DNA of 35,691 nt from Thermoprotei archaeon. Lineage in GTDB: Archaea; Thermoproteota; Thermoprotei_A; EX4484-217-1. The position numbers and the translations under genes are program-made. The stretch is from NCBI GenBank assembly GCA_021158265.1, contig JAGGUY010000038.1:1-35691 (forward strand), written 5' to 3'. Position 1 is the stretch's first letter. Each line of letters begins with the position of its first letter. Below the pieces are notes generated by a model that saw only the letters and a list, made by a program, of their open reading frames with translations, did no database searches and had not been told where the DNA came from. Positions 20,966-30,958 of this stretch are shown here, one piece after another.

Positions 20966-22332
20966 TTCTTACCCACCGTTTCATAAGCTATTTTCTTTAC
21001 CGTATCAACTATTTCCTTAAGCTTTGCTTCATCTCTAGCTTCAGCCATTATTCTTAGGATAGGTTCTGTTCCTGAAGGTCTTACTAAAACCCATGCGTCC
21101 TTCATTAAGACTTTTACACCATCTATTGTTATGAGTCTCTCATTTTTGAAATGTTCTGCAACTTTTTCGACAACCTTTAAAGCATCACTTCTACTCATAG
21201 GTATCTTTGTTTTTAAAGTGTAGTAGTGAGGTAGTTCGTCGAAGAGTTGTGAAAGCTTCTTTCCCTCATCTGCCAGTACTTGGAGCATTAGAGCAAGTGT
21301 CATACCGCCATCTCTAACCGGGACATGTGGTGGATACATGAATCCTCCATTTTCTTCAAAACCGCAAAGCACTTCCTTACCTATTTTCAACATTAAATGT
21401 GAAATATCTACGCTACCTACCTTAGTCCAAACAACTTCTAAACCGTAGGGTTTCAATACGTCCTCTATAATTATTGATGATGAAACTGCTGTTACAACCT
21501 TACCTTTAAGGCCCTTCTTAGCAAAGTACTTGCAGATTACTGCTGCGCTTCTATCACCCCAATGAATTCTTCCTAAATCATCTATGAATATGGCTCTATC
21601 AGCGTCACCATCATGACCTACGGCCAAATCCGCCCTTAATGCTTTAGCTACTTCAGCTGTTTCCTTAAGAGTTTCAGTTGTAGGCTCAGGCTCTCTTCCG
21701 GGAAAATCACCATCTAAATGCCCGTTTATTGTGTAAACCTTGCATCCAAGCTTCTTAGCTATTAAAGGACTTGTCAAAGCCCCAACACTGTTAGCAGGGT
21801 CTATGAGAACCCTGAAGTTTTTAGAACGAATTTTTTCAACATCAACATGGCTTAGCACAGCGTTAACGTAAGCTTCAATTACACCATACTGCCTAGGAAC
21901 ATCTTCGGGAACACTTATTACACTTGCTCTTCTCCATTTCTCCGAGAAAAATATTTCCTCTATTTCTCTCTCCTGATCTCTACTTATTTCTACACCATTA
22001 GGTCCTATGACCTTTATACCGTTATACTTTGGAGGATTATGGCTTGCAGTTATCATAACTCCTCCATCGTATCCGAAATGTTTAATAGCGTATTGAAGTG
22101 TTGGCGTAGGAACCATTCCAGCATAGTGAACTTTAACTCCTGAACTTAACAAGCCCGAAGTAACGGCTTTGAACAGCATTTCTCCTCCTCTTCTCACATC
22201 ACGGCCAACAAGTACTCTAGAGCCTTCACCAAAGAATGCTCCTATAGCTAACCCTAAATGTAATGCTAATTCCGGCGTAAGTTCAACATTAACTATTCCC
22301 CTAACACCGTCTGTTCCAAAAAGCTTCCCCAT
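20962..22332 (-). CDS. glmM: Phosphoglucosamine mutase / phosphomannomutase family
   Basis: 456 aa; [62 protein letters not shown]. Confidence 0.93.
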   Translation of the reverse strand: MGKLFGTDGVRGIVNVELTPELALHLGLAIGAFFGEGSRVLVGRDVRRGGEMLFKAVTSGLLSSGVKVHYAGMVPTPTLQYAIKHFGYDGGVMITASHNPPKYNGIKVIGPNGVEISRDQEREIEEIFFSEKWRRASVISVPEDVPRQYGVIEAYVNAVLSHVDVEKIRSKNFRVLIDPANSVGALTSPLIAKKLGCKVYTINGHLDGDFPGREPEPTTETLKETAEVAKALRADLAVGHDGDADRAIFIDDLGRIHWGDRSAAVICKYFAKKGLKGKVVTAVSSSIIIEDVLKPYGLEVVWTKVGSVDISHLMLKIGKEVLCGFEENGGFMYPPHVPVRDGGMTLALMLQVLADEGKKLSQLFDELPHYYTLKTKIPMSRSDALKVVEKVAEHFKNERLITIDGVKVLMKDAWVLVRPSGTEPILRIMAEARDEAKLKEIVDTVKKIAYETVGKK

Positions 22333-22442
22333 AAGACACCGCCTCTAAATCATATATTTAGCGTAAATAATAGGGATTTCGGAGGTAAATTTTTATTATT
22401 CTTCAATAGCTTATGTTTTCTAAAGGAAATAGGGATAATGCT

Positions 22443-22637
22443 ATGGATTTAGAATTGTTAATGAAGGAAACGCTAATGATCCTTTTTGCATCAGTTTACT
22501 TTCTAATAGCAGTTTCCCTTAAAAGAAGCTATTTCATGAAATACTTAAAGATAACCACGTATCTTACATTACTACTGCTTCTCACTTATATAGCATATAA
22601 AGTTGTTTCAGTTGTTTACCGATACATCTTTATGTGA
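22443..22637 (+). CDS. Small predicted two-TM membrane protein
   Basis: MDLELLMKETLMILFASVYFLIAVSLKRSYFMKYLKITTYLTLLLLLTYIAYKVV...; TATA-like AAATTTTTATT about 50 nt upstream; alternative ATG 22413. Confidence 0.5.
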   Translation: MDLELLMKETLMILFASVYFLIAVSLKRSYFMKYLKITTYLTLLLLLTYIAYKVVSVVYRYIFM

Positions 22638-22650
22638 AGGTGTTTGTGGT

Positions 22651-23694
22651 TTGAAAATATGGTTTGATGTACTCACATCGAAACAAGCGTTACTTATGCT
22701 TAGTTTGGCTAGGAAATTTAGAAGTAAAGGTTTTAGAACAATAATTACCTGTAGGAAGTATGAATACGTAGAATCCTTACTTTCCCTATTTAGAGAAGAA
22801 CACTTTTGCGTAGGAGAATATGGTGGAGCGTCTCTCAGAGGAAAGTTGATTGCCGATATTGAACGTATGAAAAAACTCACAAAAATAGTTGAAGATGAAA
22901 AACCATCACTTCTAATATCTTATCCTAGTCCAAGCGCTGTCAGAGTAGCATTTGGTTTAAAAATACCCATAATTTTAGTAACCGATACCCCTCATGCAGT
23001 AGAGGTTAGTAGGCTTACCATTCCCTTAGCTAGCTACGTTGTCTACTCGAAATGCATACGTAGAGAGCTTATCAGAAGATACATGCTTAGCACTTACATT
23101 AAAGATGCTGTTTATAATGGTGTTGATGAGTTGGAATGGATAAACGATAATTACATAAACACTTTTGAATGTGAAAAAACTGTAAAGGAACTTGGATTAT
23201 CAGAGAAGGAAAGAATAATAATTTTTAGACCTGAGGAGGAAAAGGCGGCTTATTTTAAGTATAAGCCTCTTTACAAAAAAGTACTTGAGTATTTAAGTAG
23301 CCTAAATATACCAGTAATTTTCCTACCTCGTTACGAATCTCAGAGAAGATATGCTTCCAAAATCAGAAACGTTATTGTACCTAAAAGGGCAATAAATCTT
23401 AGATGCCTGTTTAAGAGAACCTTAGCAGTGATTTCTGGTGGAGCTAGTTTGGCTAGAGAAGCTGCACTTTACGGTGTTCCCAGTCTCACATACTTTCCTG
23501 AGGAACTAGACGTAAACAAATGTGTTGTTCAATGGGGATTCCCACTATATCACGCCAGAAAAATCCATGAAATCATAGATTTTATAGATAAAGCATTTAG
23601 AGGAGCATTGGGAGTTAAAGCAAACCTGAAAAGACTGAGTGAACTTGAAAAACCGAGCGACATTATCTTCAAAATAGTTGAGGAATGCCTATGA
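22651..23694 (+). CDS. DUF354 (COG1817-type) glycosyltransferase-like protein
   Basis: TTG start gives LKIWFDVLTSKQALLMLSLARKFRSKGFRTIITCRKYEYVESLL...; VISGGASLAREAALYGVPSLTYFPEELDVNK. Confidence 0.8.
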   Translation: MKIWFDVLTSKQALLMLSLARKFRSKGFRTIITCRKYEYVESLLSLFREEHFCVGEYGGASLRGKLIADIERMKKLTKIVEDEKPSLLISYPSPSAVRVAFGLKIPIILVTDTPHAVEVSRLTIPLASYVVYSKCIRRELIRRYMLSTYIKDAVYNGVDELEWINDNYINTFECEKTVKELGLSEKERIIIFRPEEEKAAYFKYKPLYKKVLEYLSSLNIPVIFLPRYESQRRYASKIRNVIVPKRAINLRCLFKRTLAVISGGASLAREAALYGVPSLTYFPEELDVNKCVVQWGFPLYHARKIHEIIDFIDKAFRGALGVKANLKRLSELEKPSDIIFKIVEECL

Positions 23695-24353
23695 GAAATA
23701 GAAACGAAACATACTGTCTCAAAGAACTCGTTAAATCCGGGAAAATACGTAAGATTATTGAATCTTTGGCTAGCGGGGAAAAGGTTTTTCTTCTAGCAGA
23801 TGTGTTGAACGAAGATGCTTTAGGCTTAGCATTTATTACTTTAGCCTTTAAGAAGTTACGTGCTGTACCTATTCTGATAACATATCCTCAGAATGCTAGT
23901 ACCATAGTAAGTATTTTTAAAAATCTAGGCTTAAAAATATCAAGTACTTTTCCCGGAGAAGACATTTGCTTAAGAATAGTTCCCCTAGAAAGTAAGAAAG
24001 CTGAATCTGAAATATTAAAAATCATAGCAAAATATGGCATACACAATACCCTATATTTAGGTTCAAAAAAAGCTGAAGACACGTTCCTTCGCATGCTTAA
24101 AACTATTCTCGAAAAGACCGCTAAATTATTTAGTATTTTGAAAAGCGATAGATGCATCATTAAGGAAAACCTAATAGAACATCCATGCCCGGACTTAGTA
24201 TCTTACGTAATCTTCAATAGCGTTTTCAAAGACGAATCCCATACTAGAGAAGTATTTACCAGGGAAATATTGGTTTATGAGGAAAAGTTGAAAGAAAAAC
24301 AATTAAAGGACTTCACTAATTTAAAGCACTTAATAATGAACGCTTTTAAGTAG
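23691..24353 (+). CDS. Hypothetical protein
   Basis: ATGA overlap with the DUF354 gene; no recognised family. Confidence 0.75.
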   Translation: MRNRNETYCLKELVKSGKIRKIIESLASGEKVFLLADVLNEDALGLAFITLAFKKLRAVPILITYPQNASTIVSIFKNLGLKISSTFPGEDICLRIVPLESKKAESEILKIIAKYGIHNTLYLGSKKAEDTFLRMLKTILEKTAKLFSILKSDRCIIKENLIEHPCPDLVSYVIFNSVFKDESHTREVFTREILVYEEKLKEKQLKDFTNLKHLIMNAFK

Positions 24354-24362
24354 AGGTGAATA

Positions 24363-25202
24363 TTGTCGCTAAGAAGGATAGGGTTTAGCTTATGGTACGG
24401 TAATAGGGATAAGAAACGACTATTAGAGTCAATGAGAGAAATAGGCTTCGACTACGTTGAAATATCCTTAGATTATCCATGGCCTTATGAACAGGATTTT
24501 CAGGACATCGTGAAGAAAGCATATGATTTAGGATTTAAGATAGGATTTCATGGGCCTTGGAGAGATTTAAGATTAGCTAGCCCCATTAACGAAGTGGCTG
24601 AGGCTTCAAGAAAAGTCGTAAAGAAAGTGATAGAGAATATAAGCCATTTCGAACCAGAGTATTTCAATCTACACTTAATATCCGAGGAAATAACATTCGA
24701 TGGAAAAGTTGTTGAGAAAATAGTTAAGAGAGCTAATGAAACAATAAGGTTTCTGGAAGATTTAAGCAACGAATTTTCCGTAGTAATAACTTTAGAGAAT
24801 AATCCTCATGGCCATTTTGCGTATCCAACATTTTTTGCTCAAGTAAGCTTAGGTAGTCTAGAATTTTGCTTAGATGTTGGACATGCTGTTATAGCATATT
24901 ACAATGCAGGTGAAACATCATATACACCACTAGGGGTAATTAGTGATTGGATAAACATTATAGGGAAAGACAAGATATATGTGGTACACCTACATGACGT
25001 TATTAGAAAGAATGAGAGCTATGTGAACCATTACTTCTTCGGCTTAGGAATTCTTGACCTAAAAGAAATCTCCAAGTTCATTTGCGAGAAAACAAACGTT
25101 CAGTATATACTGTTCGAAACGTTTAGGAAAAACAGGGATAATAAGGCTAAACCTCTTAAAGAAAACGAAGTTCTAAATGTAGTTAGGAAAAACTGTAGGT
25201 GA
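24363..25202 (+). CDS. Xylose isomerase-like TIM-barrel protein (AP endonuclease family 2 fold)
   Basis: 279 aa; IGFHGPWRDLRLASP, YFNLHLISEE, VVITLENNPHG, LEFCLDVGHA, IYVVHLHDVIRK, YILFETF. Confidence 0.8.
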   Translation: MSLRRIGFSLWYGNRDKKRLLESMREIGFDYVEISLDYPWPYEQDFQDIVKKAYDLGFKIGFHGPWRDLRLASPINEVAEASRKVVKKVIENISHFEPEYFNLHLISEEITFDGKVVEKIVKRANETIRFLEDLSNEFSVVITLENNPHGHFAYPTFFAQVSLGSLEFCLDVGHAVIAYYNAGETSYTPLGVISDWINIIGKDKIYVVHLHDVIRKNESYVNHYFFGLGILDLKEISKFICEKTNVQYILFETFRKNRDNKAKPLKENEVLNVVRKNCR

Positions 25203-25861
25203 TCGGGAGAAAACATTTGAGCTTAATACTTGGAATAGATGAGGCAGGTAAAGGACCAGTAATAGGTAACATGTTCGTAGCAGGTGTTGTAATAGATAAA
25301 GCCGTCATAGTTAAGCTTAAACATTTAGGTGTTAGGGACAGTAAACTACTAAGTCCGTACATGAGAGAGGCATACTATAGCGTTATCAAGAAGGCGGCAA
25401 AGAAGATATATGTTAAAGAAGTCGGTGTTGAAGAAATAGATCGTAGAAACATAAACAAGATTTTAGCTGATAAATACGTTGAAATAGTTAAAGAAGCATT
25501 AAGAGATTTTGAAAACATAGAGGAAATAGTCATAGATTTACCCTCAATGTCTCCTGAGAAGCTAAAAAGTAGGATTAGGCTACTAAATTTCCGCGGAAAA
25601 ATAGTTACCGAGCATTTTGCGGATAAAAAATATGTTGTTGTTTCAGCTGCTTCAATAGTTGCTAAAGTTTATAGGGAAAAACATATTGAAGCTTTGAGGA
25701 GAATGTATGGGGATTTCGGAAGCGGGTATCCTTCAGATGAGAAAACGATTTCGTGGATTAAAGAGTTCTATTTAAAAAACGGGTTTTTACCAAATATTGT
25801 TAGGAAAAGTTGGAAGACAATTAAGAATATTGCGCCTAAAGAATATGTTAAAAAGAAGTAG
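25199..25861 (+). CDS. rnhB: Ribonuclease HII
   Basis: 220 aa; LILGIDEAGKGPVIGNMFVAGVVI, GVRDSKLLSP, VVSAASIVAKVYRE, GSGYPSDEKT. Confidence 0.94.
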   Translation: MIGRKHLSLILGIDEAGKGPVIGNMFVAGVVIDKAVIVKLKHLGVRDSKLLSPYMREAYYSVIKKAAKKIYVKEVGVEEIDRRNINKILADKYVEIVKEALRDFENIEEIVIDLPSMSPEKLKSRIRLLNFRGKIVTEHFADKKYVVVSAASIVAKVYREKHIEALRRMYGDFGSGYPSDEKTISWIKEFYLKNGFLPNIVRKSWKTIKNIAPKEYVKKK

Positions 25862-25879
25862 TTTAAGGGAGGCTAACTC

Positions 25880-27061
25880 ATGGTAACTAATTTACCTGCC
25901 GAAGCTAAGGCTAAGTGGATTAAGGTTATGGAGGCTAAAACTCCTCAGGAAAGACTTAAAGCCTTAGAGGAATTTCTCTCAGCAGTTCCTAAACATAAGG
26001 GTACGGAGAAGCTAATAGGTCAAGTTAGAAGGCAAATGGCTATTCTTAGAAGGGAAATTGAAGAGCAGAGGAGAAGAAGGAGCGGTAAGGGACCTAAGTT
26101 CTTTGTTGAGAAGGAAGGCGCTGCTCAAATAGTTTTACTAGGCTTATCTAATTCTGGAAAGAGCGCTTTGCTTACGAAACTAACTAACGCTAAAGTACTT
26201 ATTTCACCCGTACCATACTCGACTCAGAAACCCGCTGTTGGCATGATGCCTTTTGAAGATATAAAGTTCCAGCTTGTAGAAGCACCAGCTATTTTTGAAG
26301 GAGCATCGCGGGGTGAAGGATGGGGCCTTAAATCGCTTGGTTTAGCTAGAAACGCTGATGCAATAGCCATAGTCTTAGATGCTTCAAATAATCCTATAGG
26401 TCAGTTGAAAACTATTCTTAAAGAGCTTAATGAAGCGAAAATCTTCATACGTAAACCTAAGGGGAAGGTTGATATTCAAAGGAAGAGTAGCGGGGGTATT
26501 CAAGTAATAATTTCCGGTAAGTTGGTTAACGCTACAGCTAAGGATGTTGAAAAACTACTTAGAGACTATGGAATATATCATGCATTAGTTAGGATTTTTG
26601 GAGAAGTAACATTGGATGATGTTGAATCAGCAATTTTCGAAAGTACAACATATAAACCCGCCATAGTATTGCTTAATAAAGTTGACCTTGTAGACAGAGA
26701 AGAAGTTAACAAAATAGTTGCTAAGATAAAGGCTCTTGCAGGAGAGGAAGTACCTATAATACCTGTTTCCGCAAAGAATAGCTTAGGATTAAAGGAGTTA
26801 GGTAAAATATTCTTCAAAATAACTGAAATAATAAGAGTTTATACTAAGCAGCCGGGCGAGGATGAACCTTCACCACAACCCCTAATTTTAAAGAAGGGTT
26901 CTACGGTTCTTGATGTAGCTGAAAGAGTCCACTCTAGGCTATACAAGAATTTTAAGTATGCGAAAATATGGGGTCCTTCAGCTAAGTATCCTGGTGAAAG
27001 GGTAGGTAAAAACCATGTTCTAATGGATGGAGATATTGTTGAAATTCATGCTAAAGGCTAA
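25880..27061 (+). CDS. DRG/Rbg-family GTP-binding protein with TGS domain
   Basis: 393 aa; G1 GLSNSGKS, NKVDLV, SAKNSLGLKEL, C-terminal TGS. Confidence 0.9.
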   Translation: MVTNLPAEAKAKWIKVMEAKTPQERLKALEEFLSAVPKHKGTEKLIGQVRRQMAILRREIEEQRRRRSGKGPKFFVEKEGAAQIVLLGLSNSGKSALLTKLTNAKVLISPVPYSTQKPAVGMMPFEDIKFQLVEAPAIFEGASRGEGWGLKSLGLARNADAIAIVLDASNNPIGQLKTILKELNEAKIFIRKPKGKVDIQRKSSGGIQVIISGKLVNATAKDVEKLLRDYGIYHALVRIFGEVTLDDVESAIFESTTYKPAIVLLNKVDLVDREEVNKIVAKIKALAGEEVPIIPVSAKNSLGLKELGKIFFKITEIIRVYTKQPGEDEPSPQPLILKKGSTVLDVAERVHSRLYKNFKYAKIWGPSAKYPGERVGKNHVLMDGDIVEIHAKG

Positions 27062-27480
27062 GTTTTCTTTTTAGGAACAATTATTTCTATTATTGAATAT
27101 TCAACATGCTTTCTAATTTCAAACTTTGCTACATCAGCGTCATTAGGTAGTGTAATTGTTTTTCTGTACTCTCTGAACTCCGTTCGAGACATGGGCCAAT
27201 CACTTAACTTAACACTTTGCTTAAGCTTACATCTTAGCTCAATATAGTTGTACTTACCTGTTATAGAGAGGGTTTCAAGGTTAGCTAATGGCAAGTCTAT
27301 AGTGATCACGTATTTGTCCTCTTTTTCAACAACACTTACAAGAGGCTCCAATGTCCCATCCTTACTCCAGAGAGGTTTAGCCTCATATGTGCCCATAATG
27401 TTATCAAGTATTTCCTCAATAGTTTCCTCGATTTCCCTTTCAAACTCTCTCAACATATCACGAATTCTTCTACTCGACAT
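27058..27480 (-). CDS. Hsp20/alpha-crystallin-like protein
   Basis: 140 aa; PLVSVVEKEDKYVITIDLPLANLETLSITGKYNYIELRCKL ... FREYRKTITLPNDADVAKFEIRKHVEYSIIEIIVPKK. Confidence 0.75.
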   Translation of the reverse strand: MSSRRIRDMLREFEREIEETIEEILDNIMGTYEAKPLWSKDGTLEPLVSVVEKEDKYVITIDLPLANLETLSITGKYNYIELRCKLKQSVKLSDWPMSRTEFREYRKTITLPNDADVAKFEIRKHVEYSIIEIIVPKKKT

Positions 27481-27517
27481 AGTTTATCACGCCCTTAAGC
27501 ATTTTGACGGTAAGGAT

Positions 27518-28291
27518 CTAGAAAACGTACATTAAGGGTAATTGCTGCTCATATCCTTTCCTCATTCGTTCCATAACCTTCTTAGTATTCATCATAAGCT
27601 CCCTTGTTTTCAGCCTTATTTCTTCAGCCTTCTCTATTAGAGGTTTTAAATTAACTTCAACATTGAATATCTTAGTTAAAATAGTAAGCACTTCAACTGC
27701 AGCAGCCGGGTCTGGAAAGTCAATGAAAGCTTCCGCGAATATAACAATGTTGCTTACCTTTCTTCTCTTAGCCTCCTTCAAAATTACAGCATAAGGTCCT
27801 ACAATAAATCCTTCCTGAAACTTCTTAACCCCAAATTTACTTAGTAATTCGCTACCATCCTTAGATGTTGAAAGACCATAGATCGCTGGCTTTTCAACCT
27901 CCATTCTATGAGGAACACCTAACCCTATGGGGGAAACGATGTGTGTTACGCCCTTTTTTTGAGCATAATCTACGAGCATAAATGCTAATGGATGAATTGC
28001 TCCAGGGGATATTGGTAATTCGGAAATTATGACCAGAAGATTTTTCCTATGGAAGATTCTTATGGGCATTTTGCTTTCTCCATTATGAATAACGGCTATT
28101 GGTGGAAAGTATCTGTAAGAATCAATGCCACCTACTTCCTCCATTTTCAAAGCATCCACAAGATAGCTTGAAGAAATAGATGCAACAAGCCCCGTATCCG
28201 GAAGCCCAAGTAGCATAAATGATGGATGTTCTAGTTTGAACTCCTTTGTTTCATAAATTGTGAAACCATTATATTCCTCAACGTAGTACAT
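27518..28291 (-). CDS. PAC2-family (proteasome assembly chaperone-like) protein
   Basis: 257 aa; MLLGLPDTGLVASISSSYLVDAL, SPIGLGVPH, GPYAVILKEAKRRKVSNIVIFAEAFIDFPDPAAAVEVL. Confidence 0.85.
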   Translation of the reverse strand: MYYVEEYNGFTIYETKEFKLEHPSFMLLGLPDTGLVASISSSYLVDALKMEEVGGIDSYRYFPPIAVIHNGESKMPIRIFHRKNLLVIISELPISPGAIHPLAFMLVDYAQKKGVTHIVSPIGLGVPHRMEVEKPAIYGLSTSKDGSELLSKFGVKKFQEGFIVGPYAVILKEAKRRKVSNIVIFAEAFIDFPDPAAAVEVLTILTKIFNVEVNLKPLIEKAEEIRLKTRELMMNTKKVMERMRKGYEQQLPLMYVF

Positions 28292-28329
28292 TTTCGAATA
28301 CTCACCCTAAAATATTCAGTTGTGGTAAG

Positions 28330-28551
28330 TTGTCTATAAAATTTCAGATCCAGCATTTAAGGAGATTTTTCTCTATTAGATGTTTTGTCAAAATAGTATT
28401 TGACACTGAGGCTTTCAATCACATGATTCAAGATAAAGGAGGTTACCAACACCATATTGTAATGGAGAACATCAGTTATGTTAAAGAAGTTCTTTACATT
28501 ACCTTTGGAAATGCTCTCTCTTCCCACCATAGTTTTATAGTGAAGGTCTGA
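28330..28551 (+). CDS. Small hypothetical protein, possible Pcc1-like remnant
   Basis: 73-aa ORF from a TTG start in otherwise unassigned DNA; FVKIVFDTEAFN ... VLYITFGNALSSHHSFI weakly resembles a Pcc1-like pattern. Confidence 0.3.
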   Translation: MSIKFQIQHLRRFFSIRCFVKIVFDTEAFNHMIQDKGGYQHHIVMENISYVKEVLYITFGNALSSHHSFIVKV

Positions 28552-28600
28552 AGTTAAGTTTAAATTCCAATACTATTATACATTAATATGGTGATAGAAT

Positions 28601-28741
28601 ATGCCCAAGTGTCCAAAGTGTGGAGCTGAAGTAGACAAGCCAATAAAGACATGGGTACTAGCACCAAAGGGCAGAAAGGGCGTTAAGATCGGACTCTTCA
28701 AGTGCCCCAACGGCCACTACTTCAGAGCTAAGGTAGAGTAA
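28601..28741 (+). CDS. 46-aa zinc-ribbon protein with Cren7-like core
   Basis: Not in the ORF track. [50 protein letters not shown]...CPNGH; TATA-like GTTTAAATTC upstream and T-rich tract downstream. Confidence 0.9.
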   Translation: MPKCPKCGAEVDKPIKTWVLAPKGRKGVKIGLFKCPNGHYFRAKVE

Positions 28742-28771
28742 ACAGCGACAGGTTACCTTTAAATTAAAACT

Positions 28772-28797
28772 AAAATTTTTGATTTTTTCTCTTCCTT
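28772..28797 (+). terminator. Putative oligo-T terminator of the zinc-ribbon gene
   Basis: TTTTTGATTTTTTCTCTTCCTT-type T-rich stretch after the stop codon. Confidence 0.45.
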
Positions 28798-28820
28798 AAT
28801 AATTTTGAGGCAAAACATTT

Positions 28821-29945
28821 CTAAAGTGCTCCATACTCTGCAGTCCATATTTCGTATCTTCTTATGAGCTCTCTATTTATGCTGGGTCTTCTTCTCTTAA
28901 TAACCTCTATGAAGTCATCCATGGTTATTGCTCTTGGCTCCCCATATGCTCCTCCTGTTTCTTCAAAATATTCTTCAACTACTTTCTCCTGGACTTCCTG
29001 ACATATATCCTTGATGTCGCTACTAGAGTAGCCTTCGGTTAGTCTTGCGAGCTCTCTAATGTTTACTGATGGATCAAGCTTGAGCTCTCTAGTGTAGAGC
29101 TTAAAGAGCTCAATTCTTGCTTCGTAGGATGGTGGTGGAATATATATTCTTCTTTGAAACCTTCTTATGAAGGCGTCATCGAGCTTCCACGGCTTATTTG
29201 TTGCACCTATTACGAAGAGTAGTAGTTTGTTTTTCTTATCCTGTAATCCATCCATTTCCTTAAGAAACTGGTTTCTTACTCTAACTTCTCCTCCCACTTC
29301 ACCGCTAAAGACTCCAAGTAAAGAATCTATTTCGTCGATGAAAATTATTACTGGTGTTCCCTTCTTAGCCATTTCCCTACCTTTTCTGAAAAGTTTTGCA
29401 ACATTTTTCTCGGCTTCCCCAAGCCATTTAGACATTATTGTTGCAGCGTCAACACTAATAAAAACAGCATCTATTTCGTTAGCTACAGCTGAAGCTAGAA
29501 GGGTTTTTCCACATCCAGGAGGCCCATATAAAAGTATTCCTCTAGGCCAACCCAGCGGAAAAAGCCTAGGATTACGTGCTGGATAAATTATCGCCTTCTT
29601 AATAGCCTTCTTAGCATGTTCTAAATCAGCTATGTCATCCCATGTTACACTTGGCTTTTCAGAAACTATAAGGTCCTCAATAGAAATCCCGCCTTGCTCC
29701 TCACCTTCGACAGGAACACTTACACTTAAGTTCTTCAGTTGTTCTGCCCTTTCCTTATACTCCTTAATCATTGTGAGGTAAACTTTTGTTAGGGGATTAT
29801 CGGGGTAAAGTCTAACTATTTTCATCAATGTATCTACAGCCTTATTGTAATAGATAATAGCTATTTCCCTGTTACCGCTTCTATCAGCACTAACTGCTTG
29901 TTGAGCATATTTCCGGGCCAATTCCTCAAGTACATTAAGCGCCAT
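28821..29945 (-). CDS. cdvC: CdvC (Vps4-like AAA ATPase with MIT domain)
   Basis: 374 aa; N-terminal MIT helices, GILLYGPPGCGKTLLASAVANEI, VIIFIDEIDSLLGVFSGEVGGEVRVRNQFLKEMDG. Confidence 0.94.
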   Translation of the reverse strand: MALNVLEELARKYAQQAVSADRSGNREIAIIYYNKAVDTLMKIVRLYPDNPLTKVYLTMIKEYKERAEQLKNLSVSVPVEGEEQGGISIEDLIVSEKPSVTWDDIADLEHAKKAIKKAIIYPARNPRLFPLGWPRGILLYGPPGCGKTLLASAVANEIDAVFISVDAATIMSKWLGEAEKNVAKLFRKGREMAKKGTPVIIFIDEIDSLLGVFSGEVGGEVRVRNQFLKEMDGLQDKKNKLLLFVIGATNKPWKLDDAFIRRFQRRIYIPPPSYEARIELFKLYTRELKLDPSVNIRELARLTEGYSSSDIKDICQEVQEKVVEEYFEETGGAYGEPRAITMDDFIEVIKRRRPSINRELIRRYEIWTAEYGAL

Positions 29946-30041
29946 TGGGTGGCACCATAGCTTACCATTTTTAGGCTATAATGGATTTTAGACTAGAGAA
30001 AAACACCTCATATTCCGGAAGAGATACTCATAGTCCTCCTA

Positions 30042-30920
30042 TTATCTCCTAAGTTTTATCTTACCCTTTTTCTCAAGGGATTTAAGAGCATTAAGTATGT
30101 CTTCCCTATCTACACCAAATACTTCGGCACATTCATTAACATCTATGAAACCTCTATGTGACCTAATATACTCTAGAACTTTACTTTCAAGCTTCCTTAG
30201 AGGCATTTTTATTTTCGTGGGTTTTGTAGGTGCTGTTTGAGCTGCAACAACGTCTAGCGCTACAGGTATTCTTGAGGATGTTTCTTCAAGCTTAGGTATC
30301 TTTATTTGCGGTGGGATTTTCGGGAAGTTTTCCTTAATTTTCTCCTCAGCTAATGCTTGCGCTTCAAGAAGCACTTTTTTAGCTTCCTCAGTTAGCATAG
30401 GTGTTGATGTAGCAGCTGTAGCTACCTGGCCTACCTCTAGAAGCATACTGTTCATGCTGTTAGTTATTTCTTCAAGTTCAATTGATATTTCAGGTATTAT
30501 TCCTGAAAGTTGCGTCTTTAAACTCTTAAGAACTGGAACTAGAGGTGCTATGACCGACGCTATGTCTCCTAGTTCAACTATAGTTTCCAATCTAACCTTT
30601 ACCCTTTCAAGTGCAAGCCTGCTTGCAAGAACTATCTTAGCCATTTTCCTTAGCTCAGCTACTTCACTAGCATAGATTGATGCTCGAGCGAAATCTTTAG
30701 CTATGTATGCTTTAACTGTCTTTTCTAGAAGCTCATTATCTCTGCTTCTTAGTCTAGTAAGTGTTTCGTCAAGTTTTTCCATTTGGACATCTAGCCTATA
30801 TATTACTTCGGAAATTTTTCTTTTCAAAGAGGTTTTGCGCGGTTTTAAACGGCTAAGTATTCTAAGGAAGAAAGGTCTACCGTAATCTTCACCACTCCAC
30901 TCCTTAGCGATTCTGCTCAC
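30042..30920 (-). CDS. cdvB: CdvB (ESCRT-III-like with MIM2-like motif and C-terminal winged helix)
   Basis: 292 aa; helical Snf7-like core, IKIPKLEE MIM2-like segment, C-terminal wHTH. Confidence 0.92.
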   Translation of the reverse strand: MSRIAKEWSGEDYGRPFFLRILSRLKPRKTSLKRKISEVIYRLDVQMEKLDETLTRLRSRDNELLEKTVKAYIAKDFARASIYASEVAELRKMAKIVLASRLALERVKVRLETIVELGDIASVIAPLVPVLKSLKTQLSGIIPEISIELEEITNSMNSMLLEVGQVATAATSTPMLTEEAKKVLLEAQALAEEKIKENFPKIPPQIKIPKLEETSSRIPVALDVVAAQTAPTKPTKIKMPLRKLESKVLEYIRSHRGFIDVNECAEVFGVDREDILNALKSLEKKGKIKLRR

Positions 30921-30958
30921 TCGGCGTCCCTCAAAATATTATAGGGTTGGAAAAATAT

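Noticed and set aside
22345-22361. CTAAAT-CATAT-ATTTAG inverted repeat upstream of the phosphohexomutase
   Set aside because: Short, AT-rich and overlapping probable promoter TATA sequence; not distinguishable from chance.
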